Positions 40,871 through 51,615 are shown, numbered from the stretch's first letter. The stretch: 64,000 bases of DNA from Pantoea eucrina (GCF_001691555.1 NZ_MAYN01000007.1:124001-188000), one strand, 5' to 3'. The notes: a model not told the origin generated them from the sequence alone. Numbers and translations: made by a program.

Positions 40871-41179
40871 TCAGCTGGCCGGTTCCAGCACCAGAATTTT
40901 CACATCCACTACATCATCTTTGATTCGGGCGCGGTGTGCATCCATATGCGGCATCTGCTGATGCTGCTCCAGCGCCCGCAGCGACGCCCACTGCTCCAGC
41001 ATAAAGATGGAGTCGGGTGAATTTTGCTTCCACGGCACCTGTGCCTGATGGTCGAGCAGTGCATCATACTGATGGCAACCCTCTTCCTGCAGTACCGCCG
41101 GAATCAGCTCATTAATTGCATCCAGCACCGCCTGACGACGACCCGGTTTAACACAAATTTCAGCGACGACCGTTAACAT
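40871..41179 (-). CDS. ygiN: Putative quinol monooxygenase YgiN
   Basis: 102 residues from ATG 41179 (GAGGAAG upstream). Single antibiotic-biosynthesis-monooxygenase (ABM) fold: MLTVVAEICVKPGR start, CHQYDALLD near 36, FMLEQWAS near 60. The E. coli protein oxidises menadiol and pairs with MdaB in a quinone redox cycle. It follows mdaB by 31 bases and is likely co-transcribed with it. Confidence 0.94.
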   Translation of the reverse strand: MLTVVAEICVKPGRRQAVLDAINELIPAVLQEEGCHQYDALLDHQAQVPWKQNSPDSIFMLEQWASLRALEQHQQMPHMDAHRARIKDDVVDVKILVLEPAS

Positions 41180-41210
41180 AGCGCTTCCTCTTTTCCCGTT
41201 GTGCTTACAG

Positions 41211-41792
41211 TTAAGCAAAGATTGCGCTGAGATGAGTCCGATAACGTGCAATATCGCGCGGCACATCGGGCTGTTTGATAACGTCATTGCAGATAAAGGT
41301 GGGCAGCGCCTCCATTCCGAGGAACTGATTCGCCTTATGGAAGTGCAGATAGAGGCCATCCACGCCCACGCCTTCAAAGAACTGATCGGCTTCGGTAAAG
41401 GCTTCCAGCGGCGCGTTCCACGTCAGCGACAGCATATATTTTTTACCCTGAATCAGGCCGCCGGACCCATACTTTTTGCCGGCGTCGCTGCGTGAGCGGC
41501 CATCGCTGGCGTAGAGTTTACCGTGCCCTTCGGTAAAGACCTCATCAATATATTTTTTTACCGTCCACGGCTCGCCCATCCACCAGCCCGGCATCTGATA
41601 GATCACCACATCGCTGTCCAGATACTTCCGGATCTCCTCTGCGACGTCGTAATTACTGTCAGCCAGCGTGACAGAGACCTGATGACCCAGATCGCGCAGC
41701 TGGCTGGCCGCAACGTCAGTCAGCGTATGATTGAGCTCGCCTTTTGAGTGAGCAAAGGTTTTGCCGCCGTCAATGATCAGAATGTTGCTCAT
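41211..41792 (-). CDS. mdaB: NADPH:quinone oxidoreductase MdaB
   Basis: 193 residues from ATG 41792, the start of homologues (MSNILIIDGGKTFAHSKG); GTG 41804 is a less likely start. Flavodoxin-fold FAD enzyme that reduces quinones by two electrons. Marks are YQMPGWWMGEPWTVKKYID near 73-91 and SLTWNAPLEAFTEADQFF. Upstream of ygiN on the same strand. Confidence 0.95.
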   Translation of the reverse strand: MSNILIIDGGKTFAHSKGELNHTLTDVAASQLRDLGHQVSVTLADSNYDVAEEIRKYLDSDVVIYQMPGWWMGEPWTVKKYIDEVFTEGHGKLYASDGRSRSDAGKKYGSGGLIQGKKYMLSLTWNAPLEAFTEADQFFEGVGVDGLYLHFHKANQFLGMEALPTFICNDVIKQPDVPRDIARYRTHLSAIFA

Positions 41793-41954
41793 AATGTTTT
41801 GCACCTGAATGTTAGTTTGATGCGGCCCACTTTACGCGTGAAAGCCGCACAGAAAAATGTGCCACGGGTCACAATACTGTTGCTTATAAAGCAATAATGC
41901 TCCGGCCTGTGAAACACTCTGTGCGCAACCCACCATTAAAAATAAGAAGAGACC

Positions 41955-42719
41955 ATGAAAAAACAGGTAACTGTCGCGCTGCTGCTGGTAGCAGGCGCGG
42001 CTCAGGCACAGTCACGTCTCGATCTCATTCAGCAACAGCAGACGCTGCGCGTCTGTACCACCGGCGACTATAAGCCCTACAGCTTTCTGCGCAGTGACGG
42101 TAACTACGAAGGGCTGGATATCAGCATGGCGCAGTCGCTGGCCGCCAGCCTGGGGGCCAAAGTAGCCTGGGTGCCGACGACCTGGAAAACGCTGAGTGCC
42201 GATTTTGTTGCCCGCCAGTGTGATATCGCGCTGGGTGGCGTATCGGTCACGCTGAAACGCCAGAAAATCGCCTGGTTTGCCCGACCGCTGGGAACAGATG
42301 GCAAAATTCCGCTGGTGCGCTGTGAGGACAAAGCGCGCTATCAGACCATTGAGCAGATCAACCGGCGCGAGGTGCGGGTGATTGAGCCTGCCGGGGGCAC
42401 CAACGAAGCCTTTGTGCACAGCCATTTGCCGCAGGCTACGCTGCAGCTGGCAGAAAATACGATCATCTTTCAGCAGCTGGCAGATAAAAAAGCGGATGTG
42501 ATGATCACCGACGCGTCTGAAGCACAGTTTCAGCAGCAGCACTATCCGTCGCTTTGCGCCATTAATCCGGATAAGCCGATGCAGTATGGCGAAAAAGCCT
42601 ACATGCTGCCGCGCGATGATATGAGCTGGAAACTCTATGTGGATCAGTGGCTGCATCTGGCAACGGCGACGGGCGAATATGCGGCGATCCAGAAAGAATG
42701 GCTCGGTACAGCGCCCTGA
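41955..42719 (+). CDS. Periplasmic PheC-like cyclohexadienyl dehydratase / solute-binding protein
   Basis: 254 residues with a signal peptide 1-18 (AGAAQA-Q). Solute-binding-protein fold. It resembles Pseudomonas PheC more than an amino acid carrier: RLDLIQQQQTLRVCTTGDYKP (split around residue 22-41), ALGGVSVTLKRQK, DGKIPLVRCEDKARYQTIEQ, GGTNEAFVHSHLPQA, MITDASEAQ, and PRDDMSWKLYVDQWLHLA. PheC converts prephenate and arogenate to phenylpyruvate and phenylalanine in the periplasm. The Glu of TDASE, the residue I take to be the catalytic acid in PheC, is kept. No permease or ATPase lies nearby, which also fits an enzyme. Alternative: a binding protein of an orphan amino acid transporter. Single gene between mdaB (divergent) and parC. 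Confidence 0.72.
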   Translation: MKKQVTVALLLVAGAAQAQSRLDLIQQQQTLRVCTTGDYKPYSFLRSDGNYEGLDISMAQSLAASLGAKVAWVPTTWKTLSADFVARQCDIALGGVSVTLKRQKIAWFARPLGTDGKIPLVRCEDKARYQTIEQINRREVRVIEPAGGTNEAFVHSHLPQATLQLAENTIIFQQLADKKADVMITDASEAQFQQQHYPSLCAINPDKPMQYGEKAYMLPRDDMSWKLYVDQWLHLATATGEYAAIQKEWLGTAP

Positions 42720-42930
42720 TACGGTACAGAGTAACGGCATTTTTGCTGCGGGAAACCCGCGTTTTCTCAACGGTTTAAAACAGCCAGATTCGTTTACTGT
42801 ACTGTTGTTTTTTAACGCAAACCTTTCTGCCGCAGAGACACGGCTTCTCTGTGACTAACTCGCGTGAATAAGGTACTATCCTCGCCAAATGACCCGCCGG
42901 TGCGGGCCACGAAGTGAGGATGCAAACGTA

Positions 42931-45201
42931 ATGAGCGAAATGACGCAGGATGGTGCAGAGCGTCTTGCCCTGCACAAGTTTACCGAAAAAGCGTACCTGG
43001 ATTACTCCATGTATGTGATTATGGATCGCGCGCTGCCCTATATCGGTGACGGTCTGAAGCCGGTGCAGCGCCGTATCGTCTACGCCATGTCAGAGCTGGG
43101 CCTGAGCGCCAGCGCCAAATTTAAGAAGTCAGCGCGCACCGTTGGTGACGTGCTGGGTAAATATCATCCGCATGGCGATAGCGCCTGTTATGAAGCGATG
43201 GTATTGATGGCGCAGCCGTTCTCCTATCGTTATCCGCTGGTTGATGGTCAGGGTAACTGGGGCGCACCGGACGATCCCAAATCCTTTGCCGCGATGCGCT
43301 ATACCGAATCGCGCCTCTCTAAATATGCGGAAGTGCTGCTCAGCGAGCTGGGTCAGGGCACGGTTGATTACATCCCGAATTTTGACGGCACGCTGCAGGA
43401 ACCCAAAATGCTGCCGGCGCGGCTGCCCAACATTCTGCTTAACGGCACCACCGGTATCGCCGTCGGCATGGCAACCGACATTCCGCCGCACAACCTGCGT
43501 GAAGTAGCAGAAGCTGCAGTACGGCTGATCGACAAACCCAAAACCACGCTGGATGAGCTGCTGGATATCGTGCAGGGGCCCGACTATCCGACGGAAGCCG
43601 AGATCATTACGCCGCGTGAAGAGATCCGCAAGATCTACCAGAGCGGGCGCGGATCGGTCCGCCAGCGTGCTGTCTGGAAAAAAGAAGAGGGTGAGGCAGT
43701 GATCACCGCGCTGCCGCATCAGGTTTCCGGCGCGCGCGTGCTGGAGCAGATTGCTGCCCAGATGCGTAACAAAAAACTGCCGATGATTGAGGATCTGCGC
43801 GACGAATCCGATCACGAAAACCCGACGCGGCTGGTGATTGTACCGCGCTCAAACCGCGTCGATCTCGATCAGGTCATGCATCATCTCTTTGCCACCACCG
43901 ATCTGGAAAAGAGCTACCGCGTTAACCTGAACATGATTGGTCTGGATAACCGTCCGGCAGTGAAAAACCTGCTGGAAATCCTCTCTGAATGGCTGATTTA
44001 CCGGCGCGATACGGTCACGCGCCGCCTGAATTACCGGCTTGAGCGCGTGCTGCGCCGCCTGCATATCCTTGAGGGGCTGCTGGTTGCGTTTCTGAACATT
44101 GATGATGTGATCCACATCATCCGCAGTGAAGATGAACCCAAAGCGGTCCTGATGTCGCGCTTTGCAATCAGCGAAACACAGGCAGAAGCGATTCTGGAGC
44201 TGAAGCTGCGCCATCTTGCGAAACTCGAAGAGATGAAAATCCGCGGCGAGCAGGCCGAACTGGAGAAAGAGCGCGATCAGCTGCAGGCTACGCTCGCGTC
44301 TGAACGCAAAATGAACAGCCTGCTGAAGAAAGAGCTGCAGGCTGACAGTCAGGCGTACGGTGATGAGCGTCGCTCACCGCTGCATGAGCGCGAAGAAGCC
44401 AAAGCGCTGAGCGAAAATGAGCTGGTGAGCGCCGAGCCGGTGACCATCGTGCTGTCGCAGATGGGCTGGGTGCGTAGCGCCAAAGGGCACGATATCGACC
44501 CCACCGGCCTGAGCTACAAAGCGGGAGACAGCTATCGCGCGGCCGCGCGCGGCAAGAGCAATCAGCCGGTGGCGTTTATTGACTCCACCGGACGCAGCTA
44601 TACGCTCGATCCCACCTCCCTGCCATCGGCGCGCGGGCAGGGCGAACCGCTGACCGGCAAGCTGACGCTTCCGCCGGGTGCGGTTATGGAACAGGTGCTG
44701 ATGGAAGCGGACGATCAGAAGCTGCTGATGGCCTCGGATGCCGGCTACGGCTTTATCTGCACCTTTGCCGATCTGGTATCGCGCAACCGGGCCGGTAAAG
44801 CGCTGCTGACGCTGCCGGAAAATGCCCGCGTCATGACGCCGCTGGCGGTCAACTCCGGTGATGACATGCTGCTGGCCATTACCCAGGCGGGCAGAATGCT
44901 GATGTTCCCGGTGGCTGACCTGCCGCAAATGTCAAAAGGCAAAGGCAATAAAATTATCTCTATTCCTGCCGCAGACGCCGCCTCCGGCACCGACCGGCTG
45001 CAGTGGCTACTGATTCTGACGCCGGGCAGCACCCTTACTCTCTATGTGGGTAAACGTAAGCTGATCCTGCGCGATGAAGATCTGCAAAAAGTGCGTGCCG
45101 ATCGCGGCCGTCGTGGCAGCGTATCACGCGGCCTGCAGCGTATTGACAGCGTTGAAGTCAATGCGCCGGCACGCCCCAAGCGTGACGCAGCTGCAGAGTA
45201 A
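42931..45201 (+). CDS. parC: DNA topoisomerase IV subunit A
   Basis: 756 residues from ATG 42931 with GTGAGGA upstream. DNA-breaking subunit of topoisomerase IV. The winged helix has the catalytic Tyr in AMRYTESRL (about 124, equal to Tyr120 of E. coli because of a four-residue longer start). The quinolone region reads [12 protein letters not shown] with Ser84 and Glu88, equivalent to the unchanged E. coli Ser80 and Glu84. C-terminal pinwheel domain from about 495. Followed by plsC after 38 bases, as in E. coli. Confidence 0.99.
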   Translation: MSEMTQDGAERLALHKFTEKAYLDYSMYVIMDRALPYIGDGLKPVQRRIVYAMSELGLSASAKFKKSARTVGDVLGKYHPHGDSACYEAMVLMAQPFSYRYPLVDGQGNWGAPDDPKSFAAMRYTESRLSKYAEVLLSELGQGTVDYIPNFDGTLQEPKMLPARLPNILLNGTTGIAVGMATDIPPHNLREVAEAAVRLIDKPKTTLDELLDIVQGPDYPTEAEIITPREEIRKIYQSGRGSVRQRAVWKKEEGEAVITALPHQVSGARVLEQIAAQMRNKKLPMIEDLRDESDHENPTRLVIVPRSNRVDLDQVMHHLFATTDLEKSYRVNLNMIGLDNRPAVKNLLEILSEWLIYRRDTVTRRLNYRLERVLRRLHILEGLLVAFLNIDDVIHIIRSEDEPKAVLMSRFAISETQAEAILELKLRHLAKLEEMKIRGEQAELEKERDQLQATLASERKMNSLLKKELQADSQAYGDERRSPLHEREEAKALSENELVSAEPVTIVLSQMGWVRSAKGHDIDPTGLSYKAGDSYRAAARGKSNQPVAFIDSTGRSYTLDPTSLPSARGQGEPLTGKLTLPPGAVMEQVLMEADDQKLLMASDAGYGFICTFADLVSRNRAGKALLTLPENARVMTPLAVNSGDDMLLAITQAGRMLMFPVADLPQMSKGKGNKIISIPAADAASGTDRLQWLLILTPGSTLTLYVGKRKLILRDEDLQKVRADRGRRGSVSRGLQRIDSVEVNAPARPKRDAAAE

Positions 45202-45239
45202 TCGGGTTATCTGCAAAGGAGTACTTTTTTGAGGACGCT

Positions 45240-45977
45240 ATGCTACTAATTTTACGCGCAATAATTATTATCATTTATTCCATACTGGTCTGTGTATTCG
45301 GCAGCATCTGGTGCCTGTTTTCACCGCGCAACCCGCGCCATGTGGCGACGTTTGGCCATCTTTTTGGCCGGCTCTCCGGAGTGCTGGGCGTTAAAGTTGA
45401 ACTGCGCAGGCCCGCAGAAGCAGCGAATTATGGTAATGCTATCTACATCGCAAACCATCAGAACAACTATGACATGATCACGGCAGCGAAAATCGTACAG
45501 CCGACCACCGTGACCGTAGGCAAAAAGAGCCTGTTGTGGATCCCGTTTTTCGGGCAGCTCTACTGGCTGACAGGCAACCTGTTGATCGATCGTGATAACC
45601 GTGCCAAAGCACACGGCACGATTGGAGAGATTGTCGGGCAGTTTAAAAAGAAGCGTATCTCGTTCTGGATGTTCCCGGAAGGTACGCGCAGCCGTGGTCG
45701 CGGACTGCTGCCGTTTAAGACCGGCGCGTTTCACGCGGCTGTTGCTGCCGGCGTACCGATTATCCCGATCGTGGTCTCTAATACCCACGGCAAAATTAAT
45801 ATGAATCGCTGGAAGAATGGCCTGGTGATTGTAGAGATGCTGCCACCGGTCGATACCGCCCAGTTTGAGACCGCCTCTGTGCGTAAGCTGGCGACCCACT
45901 GCCGTGAAATAATGTCTGCTAAGCTGGAAGAGTTAAACGCAGAAGTCGCTGAACGCGAAAAAAACGGTAAAATCTGA
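45240..45977 (+). CDS. plsC: 1-acyl-sn-glycerol-3-phosphate acyltransferase
   Basis: 245 residues, ATG 45240 with GAGGAC just before. Inner membrane acyltransferase that makes phosphatidic acid from lysophosphatidic acid. Motif I NHQNNYD (HX4D, near 72-78) and motif III FPEGTRSRG (near 144-152) are intact; the N-terminus is a membrane anchor. Middle gene of parC-plsC-ftsP. Confidence 0.97.
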   Translation: MLLILRAIIIIIYSILVCVFGSIWCLFSPRNPRHVATFGHLFGRLSGVLGVKVELRRPAEAANYGNAIYIANHQNNYDMITAAKIVQPTTVTVGKKSLLWIPFFGQLYWLTGNLLIDRDNRAKAHGTIGEIVGQFKKKRISFWMFPEGTRSRGRGLLPFKTGAFHAAVAAGVPIIPIVVSNTHGKINMNRWKNGLVIVEMLPPVDTAQFETASVRKLATHCREIMSAKLEELNAEVAEREKNGKI

Positions 45978-46082
45978 GCCTTATCCGGGGGCGGTGAATA
46001 CTGCCCCTGCGCACCACAGCAAAATTAACAACAACAACATGGACACGGCGTTTTACGCCACGCTCAAAAGGTCTGAAGTTTT

Positions 46083-47510
46083 ATGTCTTGCAGCAGACGT
46101 CACTTTATTCAGCTTTCTGCCGGCGTTGCGCTGGCTTCATCGGCATTGCCTTTTTCAGCCCGCGCCGCTGCTCCGGCAGGCGATGTCCCGCTGCCGGTCC
46201 CGCCGCTGATTGAATCCCGTCGCGGACAGCCACTGTTTCTGACGCTGCAGCGCAGTCACTGGTCGTTTACGGGCAGCGGCAGCAAAGTACCGGTCTGGGG
46301 CATTAACGGCCTCTATCTGGGGCCGACCGTACGGGTTTACAGCGGTGATGATGTCAAACTTATCTACAGCAACCGGCTTAATGAGCCGGTGGCGATGACG
46401 GTCAGCGGTCTGCAGGTGCCGGGCGCGCTGATGGGCGGGGCACCCCGCCTGATGTCAGCGGGTGCTGACTGGTCGCCGGTGCTGCCTATCCGGCAGGGAG
46501 CGGCGACGCTGTGGTATCACGCCAGCACGCCGAATCATATGGCACCGCACGTCTACAATGGTCTGGCAGGAATGTGGCTGATTGAAGATGAGGTGAGCAA
46601 ATCTCTGCCGCTGCCTAAACACTATGGCGTGGATGATTTTCCGCTGGTGATTCAGGATAAGCGCCTCGATAACTTTGCCACGCCGGTGTATAACCCGCCG
46701 TCAGAAGGCGGATTTCTCGGGGATACGCTGCTGGTTAACGGCGTGCAGAATCCCTATGTTGATGTTTCCCGCGGCTGGGTGCGCCTGCGCCTGCTGAACG
46801 CCGCCAATGCCCGACGCTTTGACCTGCGTTTCTCCGACAACCGTCCTTTTACCGTTATTGCCAGCGATCAGGGTTTTCTGCCTTCGCCGGTCGCGGTGCA
46901 GACGCTCTCTCTGGCACCTGGCGAGCGACGTGAGGTGCTGGTGGATATGTCGCAGGGTGATGAAGTGTCGATTACAGCGGGCACGGCGGCAGGCATTATG
47001 GATCGCCTGCGCGGCCTGTTTGAACCCTCATCCATTCTGACCAACACGCTGGTGCTGACGCTGCGCCCGACCGGGCTGTTGCCGCTGGTCACGGATAACC
47101 TGCCGATGCGTCTGCTGGCCGATCAGATCCTGGATGGCGCTGCAGTGCGGACGCGCGAGTTTCGTATTGGCGACAGCGTACCGGGCATCAATGGCGCGCT
47201 ATGGGATATGAGCCGCATTGATACCACCGCGCAGCAGGGGACGTTTGAACGCTGGATTATTCACGCCGATCGCCCGCAGTCGCTACATATTCAGGGCGTG
47301 ATGTTTCTCATCAAGAGCGTCAACGGCGCGCAGTCAATGGGCGAAGATCGCGGCTGGAAAGATACCGTCTGGGTCGACGGCAGTGTTGAGCTGCTGGTGA
47401 GTTTTCCGCAAAGCGCCAGCGATCATTTCCCGTTTGTTTACTACAGCCAGACGCTGGAACTGGCCGATCGCGGTACGGCAGGGCAGATGGTCGTCAATCC
47501 GCTTTCCTGA
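46083..47510 (+). CDS. ftsP: Cell division protein FtsP (SufI)
   Basis: 475 residues. Tat signal peptide 1-29 with the twin Arg in SRRHFIQL and a hydrophobic stretch ending ARAAA. Three cupredoxin domains of multicopper-oxidase type follow, but the usual His-Cys-His copper ligands near the C-terminus are not seen, as in SufI. It stabilises the divisome under stress in the periplasm. 105 bases after plsC, same neighbours as E. coli. Confidence 0.95.
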   Translation: MSCSRRHFIQLSAGVALASSALPFSARAAAPAGDVPLPVPPLIESRRGQPLFLTLQRSHWSFTGSGSKVPVWGINGLYLGPTVRVYSGDDVKLIYSNRLNEPVAMTVSGLQVPGALMGGAPRLMSAGADWSPVLPIRQGAATLWYHASTPNHMAPHVYNGLAGMWLIEDEVSKSLPLPKHYGVDDFPLVIQDKRLDNFATPVYNPPSEGGFLGDTLLVNGVQNPYVDVSRGWVRLRLLNAANARRFDLRFSDNRPFTVIASDQGFLPSPVAVQTLSLAPGERREVLVDMSQGDEVSITAGTAAGIMDRLRGLFEPSSILTNTLVLTLRPTGLLPLVTDNLPMRLLADQILDGAAVRTREFRIGDSVPGINGALWDMSRIDTTAQQGTFERWIIHADRPQSLHIQGVMFLIKSVNGAQSMGEDRGWKDTVWVDGSVELLVSFPQSASDHFPFVYYSQTLELADRGTAGQMVVNPLS

Positions 47511-47525
47511 AGCTGAGTGTGAAAG

Positions 47526-47545
47526 GGCCGCCGCTGAGGGCGGCC
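47526..47545. terminator. GC-rich hairpin between convergent ftsP and dkgA
   Basis: GGCCGCC (47526-47532), six-base loop, GGCGGCC (47539-47545). No T-run on either side; probable shared 3' end structure. Confidence 0.45.
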
Positions 47546-47562
47546 GCAAACATCATACTGCT

Positions 47563-48390
47563 TTAGCCGTTAAATGCTTCCGGATCGGGTCCCAGACGCT
47601 GACCCTTATCCAGTTTGGTGATTTCACTGATCTCACTTTTCTCCAGCCGGAAATCAAAGACTTTAAAGTTCTCTTCAATGCGTGCCGGGGTGACTGATTT
47701 CGGGATCACCACCAGGCCGCTGTCCAGATGCCAGCGGATCACAATCTGCGCGGCGCTCTTGCCATATTTCTTCGCCAGCGTGCGGATAATCTCCTGATCG
47801 AAAACACCTTCGCCACCCTGTGCCAGCGGGCTCCAGGACTCTGTCTGGATCTGATGCAGCGCGTTCCAGGCGTGCAGCGTACGCTGCTGCAGCATCGGGT
47901 GCAGTTCAATCTGATTCACCACCGGCGTCACGCCGGTTTCATCAATCAGGCGTTTCAGATGGGCTTCATGAAAGTTACAGACGCCGATGCTTTTGGTCAG
48001 GCCCTGCTGCTGCAGCTCAACCATCTTTTTCCATGCCTCAACGTAGTTATCTTTCGCCGGACATGGCCAGTGCATCAGGTAGAGATCCACGCTATCGAGC
48101 TGCAGTTTCTCCAGGCTGGTCTCCATCGCCTGCTGTACATTCTGCTGATCGTCATTCCACAGCTTGGTGGTCACGAAAATATCGTCGCGCGCTACGGAGG
48201 TGTCCTTCAGCGCCCGGCCAATTGCCTCTTCATTTTTATAGGCGGCAGCGGTATCGATAGAGCGATAACCCACTTCCAGCGCTTTCAGTACGGCGGTATG
48301 CGCCTCTTCCTGACTTGCCTGCCAGACACCGAGGCCAAGCTGCGGCATCATGTTGCCGTCACGCAGTTTGATAATAGGTTGATCTGTCAT
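47563..48390 (-). CDS. dkgA: 2,5-didehydrogluconate reductase DkgA
   Basis: 275 residues. Aldo-keto reductase that uses NADPH on 2,5-diketogluconate and on aldehydes such as methylglyoxal. Family marks: GLGVWQAS near 19-26, the catalytic Asp/Tyr in RSIDTAAAYKNE (near 43-54), Lys in VTTKLWND, His in YLMHWPCP (near 108), and IPKSVTPARIEEN near 229. Divergent from yqhC, the regulator that activates dkgA in E. coli; the yqhD gene that lies between them in E. coli is absent here. Confidence 0.95.
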   Translation of the reverse strand: MTDQPIIKLRDGNMMPQLGLGVWQASQEEAHTAVLKALEVGYRSIDTAAAYKNEEAIGRALKDTSVARDDIFVTTKLWNDDQQNVQQAMETSLEKLQLDSVDLYLMHWPCPAKDNYVEAWKKMVELQQQGLTKSIGVCNFHEAHLKRLIDETGVTPVVNQIELHPMLQQRTLHAWNALHQIQTESWSPLAQGGEGVFDQEIIRTLAKKYGKSAAQIVIRWHLDSGLVVIPKSVTPARIEENFKVFDFRLEKSEISEITKLDKGQRLGPDPEAFNG

Positions 48391-48583
48391 AGGGGCTCCT
48401 TTTTCATTGCGGTCGCTGAATGATCAAACGGTGTGCTTAAGTCTAGACAACAAACGCGCAGTGCGGATCGCTCCGCCAGCGCGCTCTCTGACCCTTTTCT
48501 GCAAAAATCTTGCCTGATCCTCCAGAGGAGTAGAGCTTTATGCAGCGTTGCGGCACACTGGTTTTTTTACCCGGAAAGCCGCC

Positions 48584-49504
48584 ATGTCTCATGACGCTCT
48601 GTGTCGCCAGCTTGCCCGCCGGGTCGTCGCGCTCATGTGCGACCCGCATAAACCGCACTGTGCGGTGAAAAATGTCCGGCTTATCTATGCCAGCGAAACG
48701 CTGCCGCGTACGCCAATGATGTATCAGCCTGGTATCGTGATCCTGTTTCAGGGACGTAAAACCGGTTATCTCGGCAGCACGGTATTTCACTATGACGCCA
48801 GTAAATATCTGATGCTGACGGTGCCGCTGCCGGTTGAGTGCGAAACGGAAGCCACCCCCGATGCGCCGTTGGCGGGTATGTGCCTGAGCGTTGATACCGC
48901 CTCGCTGCAGGACCTGCTGCTGGATATCGGTGATGATGAGCAGTTTCAGCCCGCCGTGCAGACCTCGGGTATCCATTCTGCTTTTCTGAGCGAAGAGATG
49001 CTGTGTGCCGCAGAGCGGCTGCTGGATGTGATGAGCCATCCGCGCGATGCGCGCGTGCTTGGGCCGCAGCTGGTACGGGAAATCCTTTATTATGTGCTGA
49101 CCGGCCCGATTGGCGGGGCGCTGCTGTCGCTGGTTAACCGGCAGACGCAGTTCAGTCTGATTGCGCGCGCGCTGCGGCGGATTGAAACGCATTTTGCCGG
49201 GAGCCTGAGCGTCGAGACGCTGGCGGCCGAGGTCAACATGAGCGTGTCCGCGTTTCATCATAACTTTAAAGCAGTAACGCAGACGTCACCGCTGCAGTAC
49301 CTTAAACGCTATCGTCTGCATCAGGCGCGGCTGATGATGCTGCAGGATAATGTGAAGGCAAGCACAGCGGCATTGCGCGTCGGGTATGAGAGTCCGTCAC
49401 AGTTTTCCCGCGAGTTCAAACGGCTGTTTGGCACCACGCCGGGTGAAGAGGTTAACCGTGCGCGTCAAACAGTGCGGGCGCTGCCGTTTGACGCGGCGTC
49501 TTAA
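48584..49504 (+). CDS. yqhC: AraC-type regulator YqhC
   Basis: 306 residues from ATG 48584 (GGAAAG six bases before); a longer frame from 48548 starts at a non-ATG codon. N-terminal AraC-type sensor ([17 protein letters not shown] near 45-61) and C-terminal two helix-turn-helix domain ([22 protein letters not shown], split near 218-239; then [22 protein letters not shown]). In E. coli it senses aldehydes and turns on yqhD-dkgA. It is divergent from dkgA and ends within one base of the yghB stop codon, convergently. Confidence 0.92.
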   Translation: MSHDALCRQLARRVVALMCDPHKPHCAVKNVRLIYASETLPRTPMMYQPGIVILFQGRKTGYLGSTVFHYDASKYLMLTVPLPVECETEATPDAPLAGMCLSVDTASLQDLLLDIGDDEQFQPAVQTSGIHSAFLSEEMLCAAERLLDVMSHPRDARVLGPQLVREILYYVLTGPIGGALLSLVNRQTQFSLIARALRRIETHFAGSLSVETLAAEVNMSVSAFHHNFKAVTQTSPLQYLKRYRLHQARLMMLQDNVKASTAALRVGYESPSQFSREFKRLFGTTPGEEVNRARQTVRALPFDAAS

Positions 49505-50167
49505 TCAGGAGGGTTTCTGGCGGCGTTTTTTCCAGATCACCACAATGCTGCCGGCCAGCCCGGTAAACAGCAGCACCAGCGGCAGGATCATCAGAATAGC
49601 CATCACCTGATCTTCATGCCGTTTGATAAACGGCACCTGGCTAATGCCGTAGCCCATGGTGACCACAATACCGACCCACAATACGCCGCTCAGCCAGTTA
49701 AACAGCTGAAAGCGGCTGTTACGCAGCCCGGAGATGCCCGCCATGGTAGGCAGCAGGGTACGGACAAACGCCAGGAAACGGCCCACCAGCAGCGCCATCA
49801 GTCCGTGGCGGTTAAACAGATGCCAGGCGCGCTGATGGTATTGTGCGGGCAGATGCATCAGCCAGCTTTTTACCAGCTTTGTATTGCCCAGCCAGCGCCC
49901 CTGCAGATAGCTCAGCCAGCAGCCGAGGCTGGCGGCGGTGGTCAGGATCACCATGGTCGGCACAAAGTCCATGACGCCTTTGGCAATCATTGCGCCCGCC
50001 AGCAGCAGCAGACTGTCACCCGGCAGAAACGACGCCGGTAATAAACCATTTTCCAGAAACAGCGTCAGAAACATCACGCCGTAGACAATCCATACGACAT
50101 CCGGATTGGCCAGCGCAGCAAAATCCTGATGCCAGAGCGCCTGGACAATCTCATGTAAAACACCCAT
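49505..50167 (-). CDS. yghB: DedA family membrane protein YghB
   Basis: 220 residues. DedA/VTT membrane protein with about five helices. Conserved [18 protein letters not shown] near 38-55 and the Arg-rich [18 protein letters not shown] near 133-150. E. coli YghB with YqjA is needed for division, Tat export and proton-dependent resistance, and newer work links the family to undecaprenyl phosphate or lipid flipping. Convergent with yqhC; same order in E. coli. Confidence 0.95.
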   Translation of the reverse strand: MGVLHEIVQALWHQDFAALANPDVVWIVYGVMFLTLFLENGLLPASFLPGDSLLLLAGAMIAKGVMDFVPTMVILTTAASLGCWLSYLQGRWLGNTKLVKSWLMHLPAQYHQRAWHLFNRHGLMALLVGRFLAFVRTLLPTMAGISGLRNSRFQLFNWLSGVLWVGIVVTMGYGISQVPFIKRHEDQVMAILMILPLVLLFTGLAGSIVVIWKKRRQKPS

Positions 50168-50264
50168 CTGCTATCCCGTCGAGTTACAAGGCTTTTATAA
50201 TAGCCCCCCGCAGCCGCCTGCGCGTTGATCTGACACGGGCGGCTGCCGAGGGTTGAAGGTTGGT

Positions 50265-51455
50265 TTAACTTGTTAAGCGGTCAAAACCCGCCTGCAGATC
50301 GGCCAGCAGGTCGCTGACGTGCTCCAGACCGATATGCAGACGTATCAGGGTGCCATCAAAGTCGATACCGCCTGCCGGACGAATCGCCGCCAGCTCTTCT
50401 GGCTGGCTGGCCAGAATCAGGGATTCATAACCGCCCCATGAATAGGCCATGCTGAAATGATGGAAGCGATCGAGATAATTTGCCAGCTGCTGTGCATTCA
50501 GACGCTCATGCAGCACAAATGAAAACAGGCCACTGCTGCCGCTGAAGTCGCGCTGCCAGAAACGGTGTCCCGGACTCTGCGCCAGCGCCGGATGGTTGAC
50601 CCGCGCCACTTCAGGCCGGCCACTCAGCCACTCAGCCACCTGCAGCGCACTCTCTTCATGCTGGCGCAGGCGGGTACCCAGAGTACGCAGGCCGCGGCTC
50701 GCCATATAGGCGGTATCCGCATCGACCATCTGCCCCATCAGGTAGGAGTTCTCACGCAGCTGCGGCCAGCAGCGGGCGTTTGCCACCGCGGTGCCGATCA
50801 TGGCATCACTGTGGCCAATGATATACTTCGTGCCAGCCTGAATAGAGATATCCACTCCGAACGCCAGCGCGTTAAACAGCACGCCCGCCGCCCAGGTGTT
50901 ATCCAGCATGATAATTGCTTCGGGCGCTTTGGCGCGCACGGCCGCCACAATGGCCGGGATATCCTGCACTTCCATCGTTACAGACGCCGGCGATTCCAGA
51001 AACACCACGCGGGTATTGGGCTGCACCAGTTCACCGATCTCACTGCCGATGCAGTGATCAAACCAGGTGGTGGTGACCTGCATTTTGGTGAGGATTTTGG
51101 TGCAGAAATCCTGCGTGGGTTCGTAAACCGCTCCGCTCATCAGTACGTGATCGCCCGTTTCAACAAACGCCAGAATGGCGTTGGCAACGGCGGCTGCGCC
51201 GCAGGGATAGAGTGCACAGCCCGCGCCCCCTTCCAGTTCGGTCATGGCATCCTGCAGCGAAAAGTGCGTGAGCGTGCCGCGACGGCCATAAAAGAGTTCG
51301 CCTTCGGCACGCCCGGCGGTGGCGCGTTGTTTATCCGCGACGGTGTCAAAAACCAGGGATGAGGCGCGCTGTATAACGCTGTTCACCGCGCCCTGCGTAT
51401 AACGTTTATTACGTCCTGCGCTCACCAGCGCGGTATCCAGTTTTTTCGTAGCCAT
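50265..51455 (-). CDS. metC: Cystathionine beta-lyase MetC
   Basis: 396 residues from ATG 51455 (AGGACAGG upstream; GTG 51458 less likely). PLP enzyme that turns cystathionine into homocysteine, ammonia and pyruvate in methionine synthesis. The PLP lysine lies in [16 protein letters not shown] near 208-223; also ELFYGRRGT near 53 and [14 protein letters not shown] near 152. Divergent from exbB, as in E. coli, sharing the spacer with the Fur box. Confidence 0.97.
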   Translation of the reverse strand: MATKKLDTALVSAGRNKRYTQGAVNSVIQRASSLVFDTVADKQRATAGRAEGELFYGRRGTLTHFSLQDAMTELEGGAGCALYPCGAAAVANAILAFVETGDHVLMSGAVYEPTQDFCTKILTKMQVTTTWFDHCIGSEIGELVQPNTRVVFLESPASVTMEVQDIPAIVAAVRAKAPEAIIMLDNTWAAGVLFNALAFGVDISIQAGTKYIIGHSDAMIGTAVANARCWPQLRENSYLMGQMVDADTAYMASRGLRTLGTRLRQHEESALQVAEWLSGRPEVARVNHPALAQSPGHRFWQRDFSGSSGLFSFVLHERLNAQQLANYLDRFHHFSMAYSWGGYESLILASQPEELAAIRPAGGIDFDGTLIRLHIGLEHVSDLLADLQAGFDRLTS

Positions 51456-51596
51456 CACTGCCTGTCCTGACCCATCTTACAAAGCGTTCACGTTACCACG
51501 AATCAGGGGCCGGGGTTGAGCCTGTTTACCGATTATCAGAGTCGCGCCAGCCCGGCGGCCGCGGCACAAGAACAGCAGGAGGACGCTTTGTAAATA

Positions 51597-51615
51597 GTAA
51601 TGAGAACGACTATCA
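51597..51615 (+). promoter_or_regulatory. Fur box upstream of exbB
   Basis: GTAATGAGAACGACTATCA resembles the 19-base Fur consensus (GATAATGATAATCATTATC) at most positions. It lies 71-89 bases before the exbB start codon, in the metC-exbB divergent spacer. Iron control of exbBD by Fur is known in E. coli. Confidence 0.65.
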
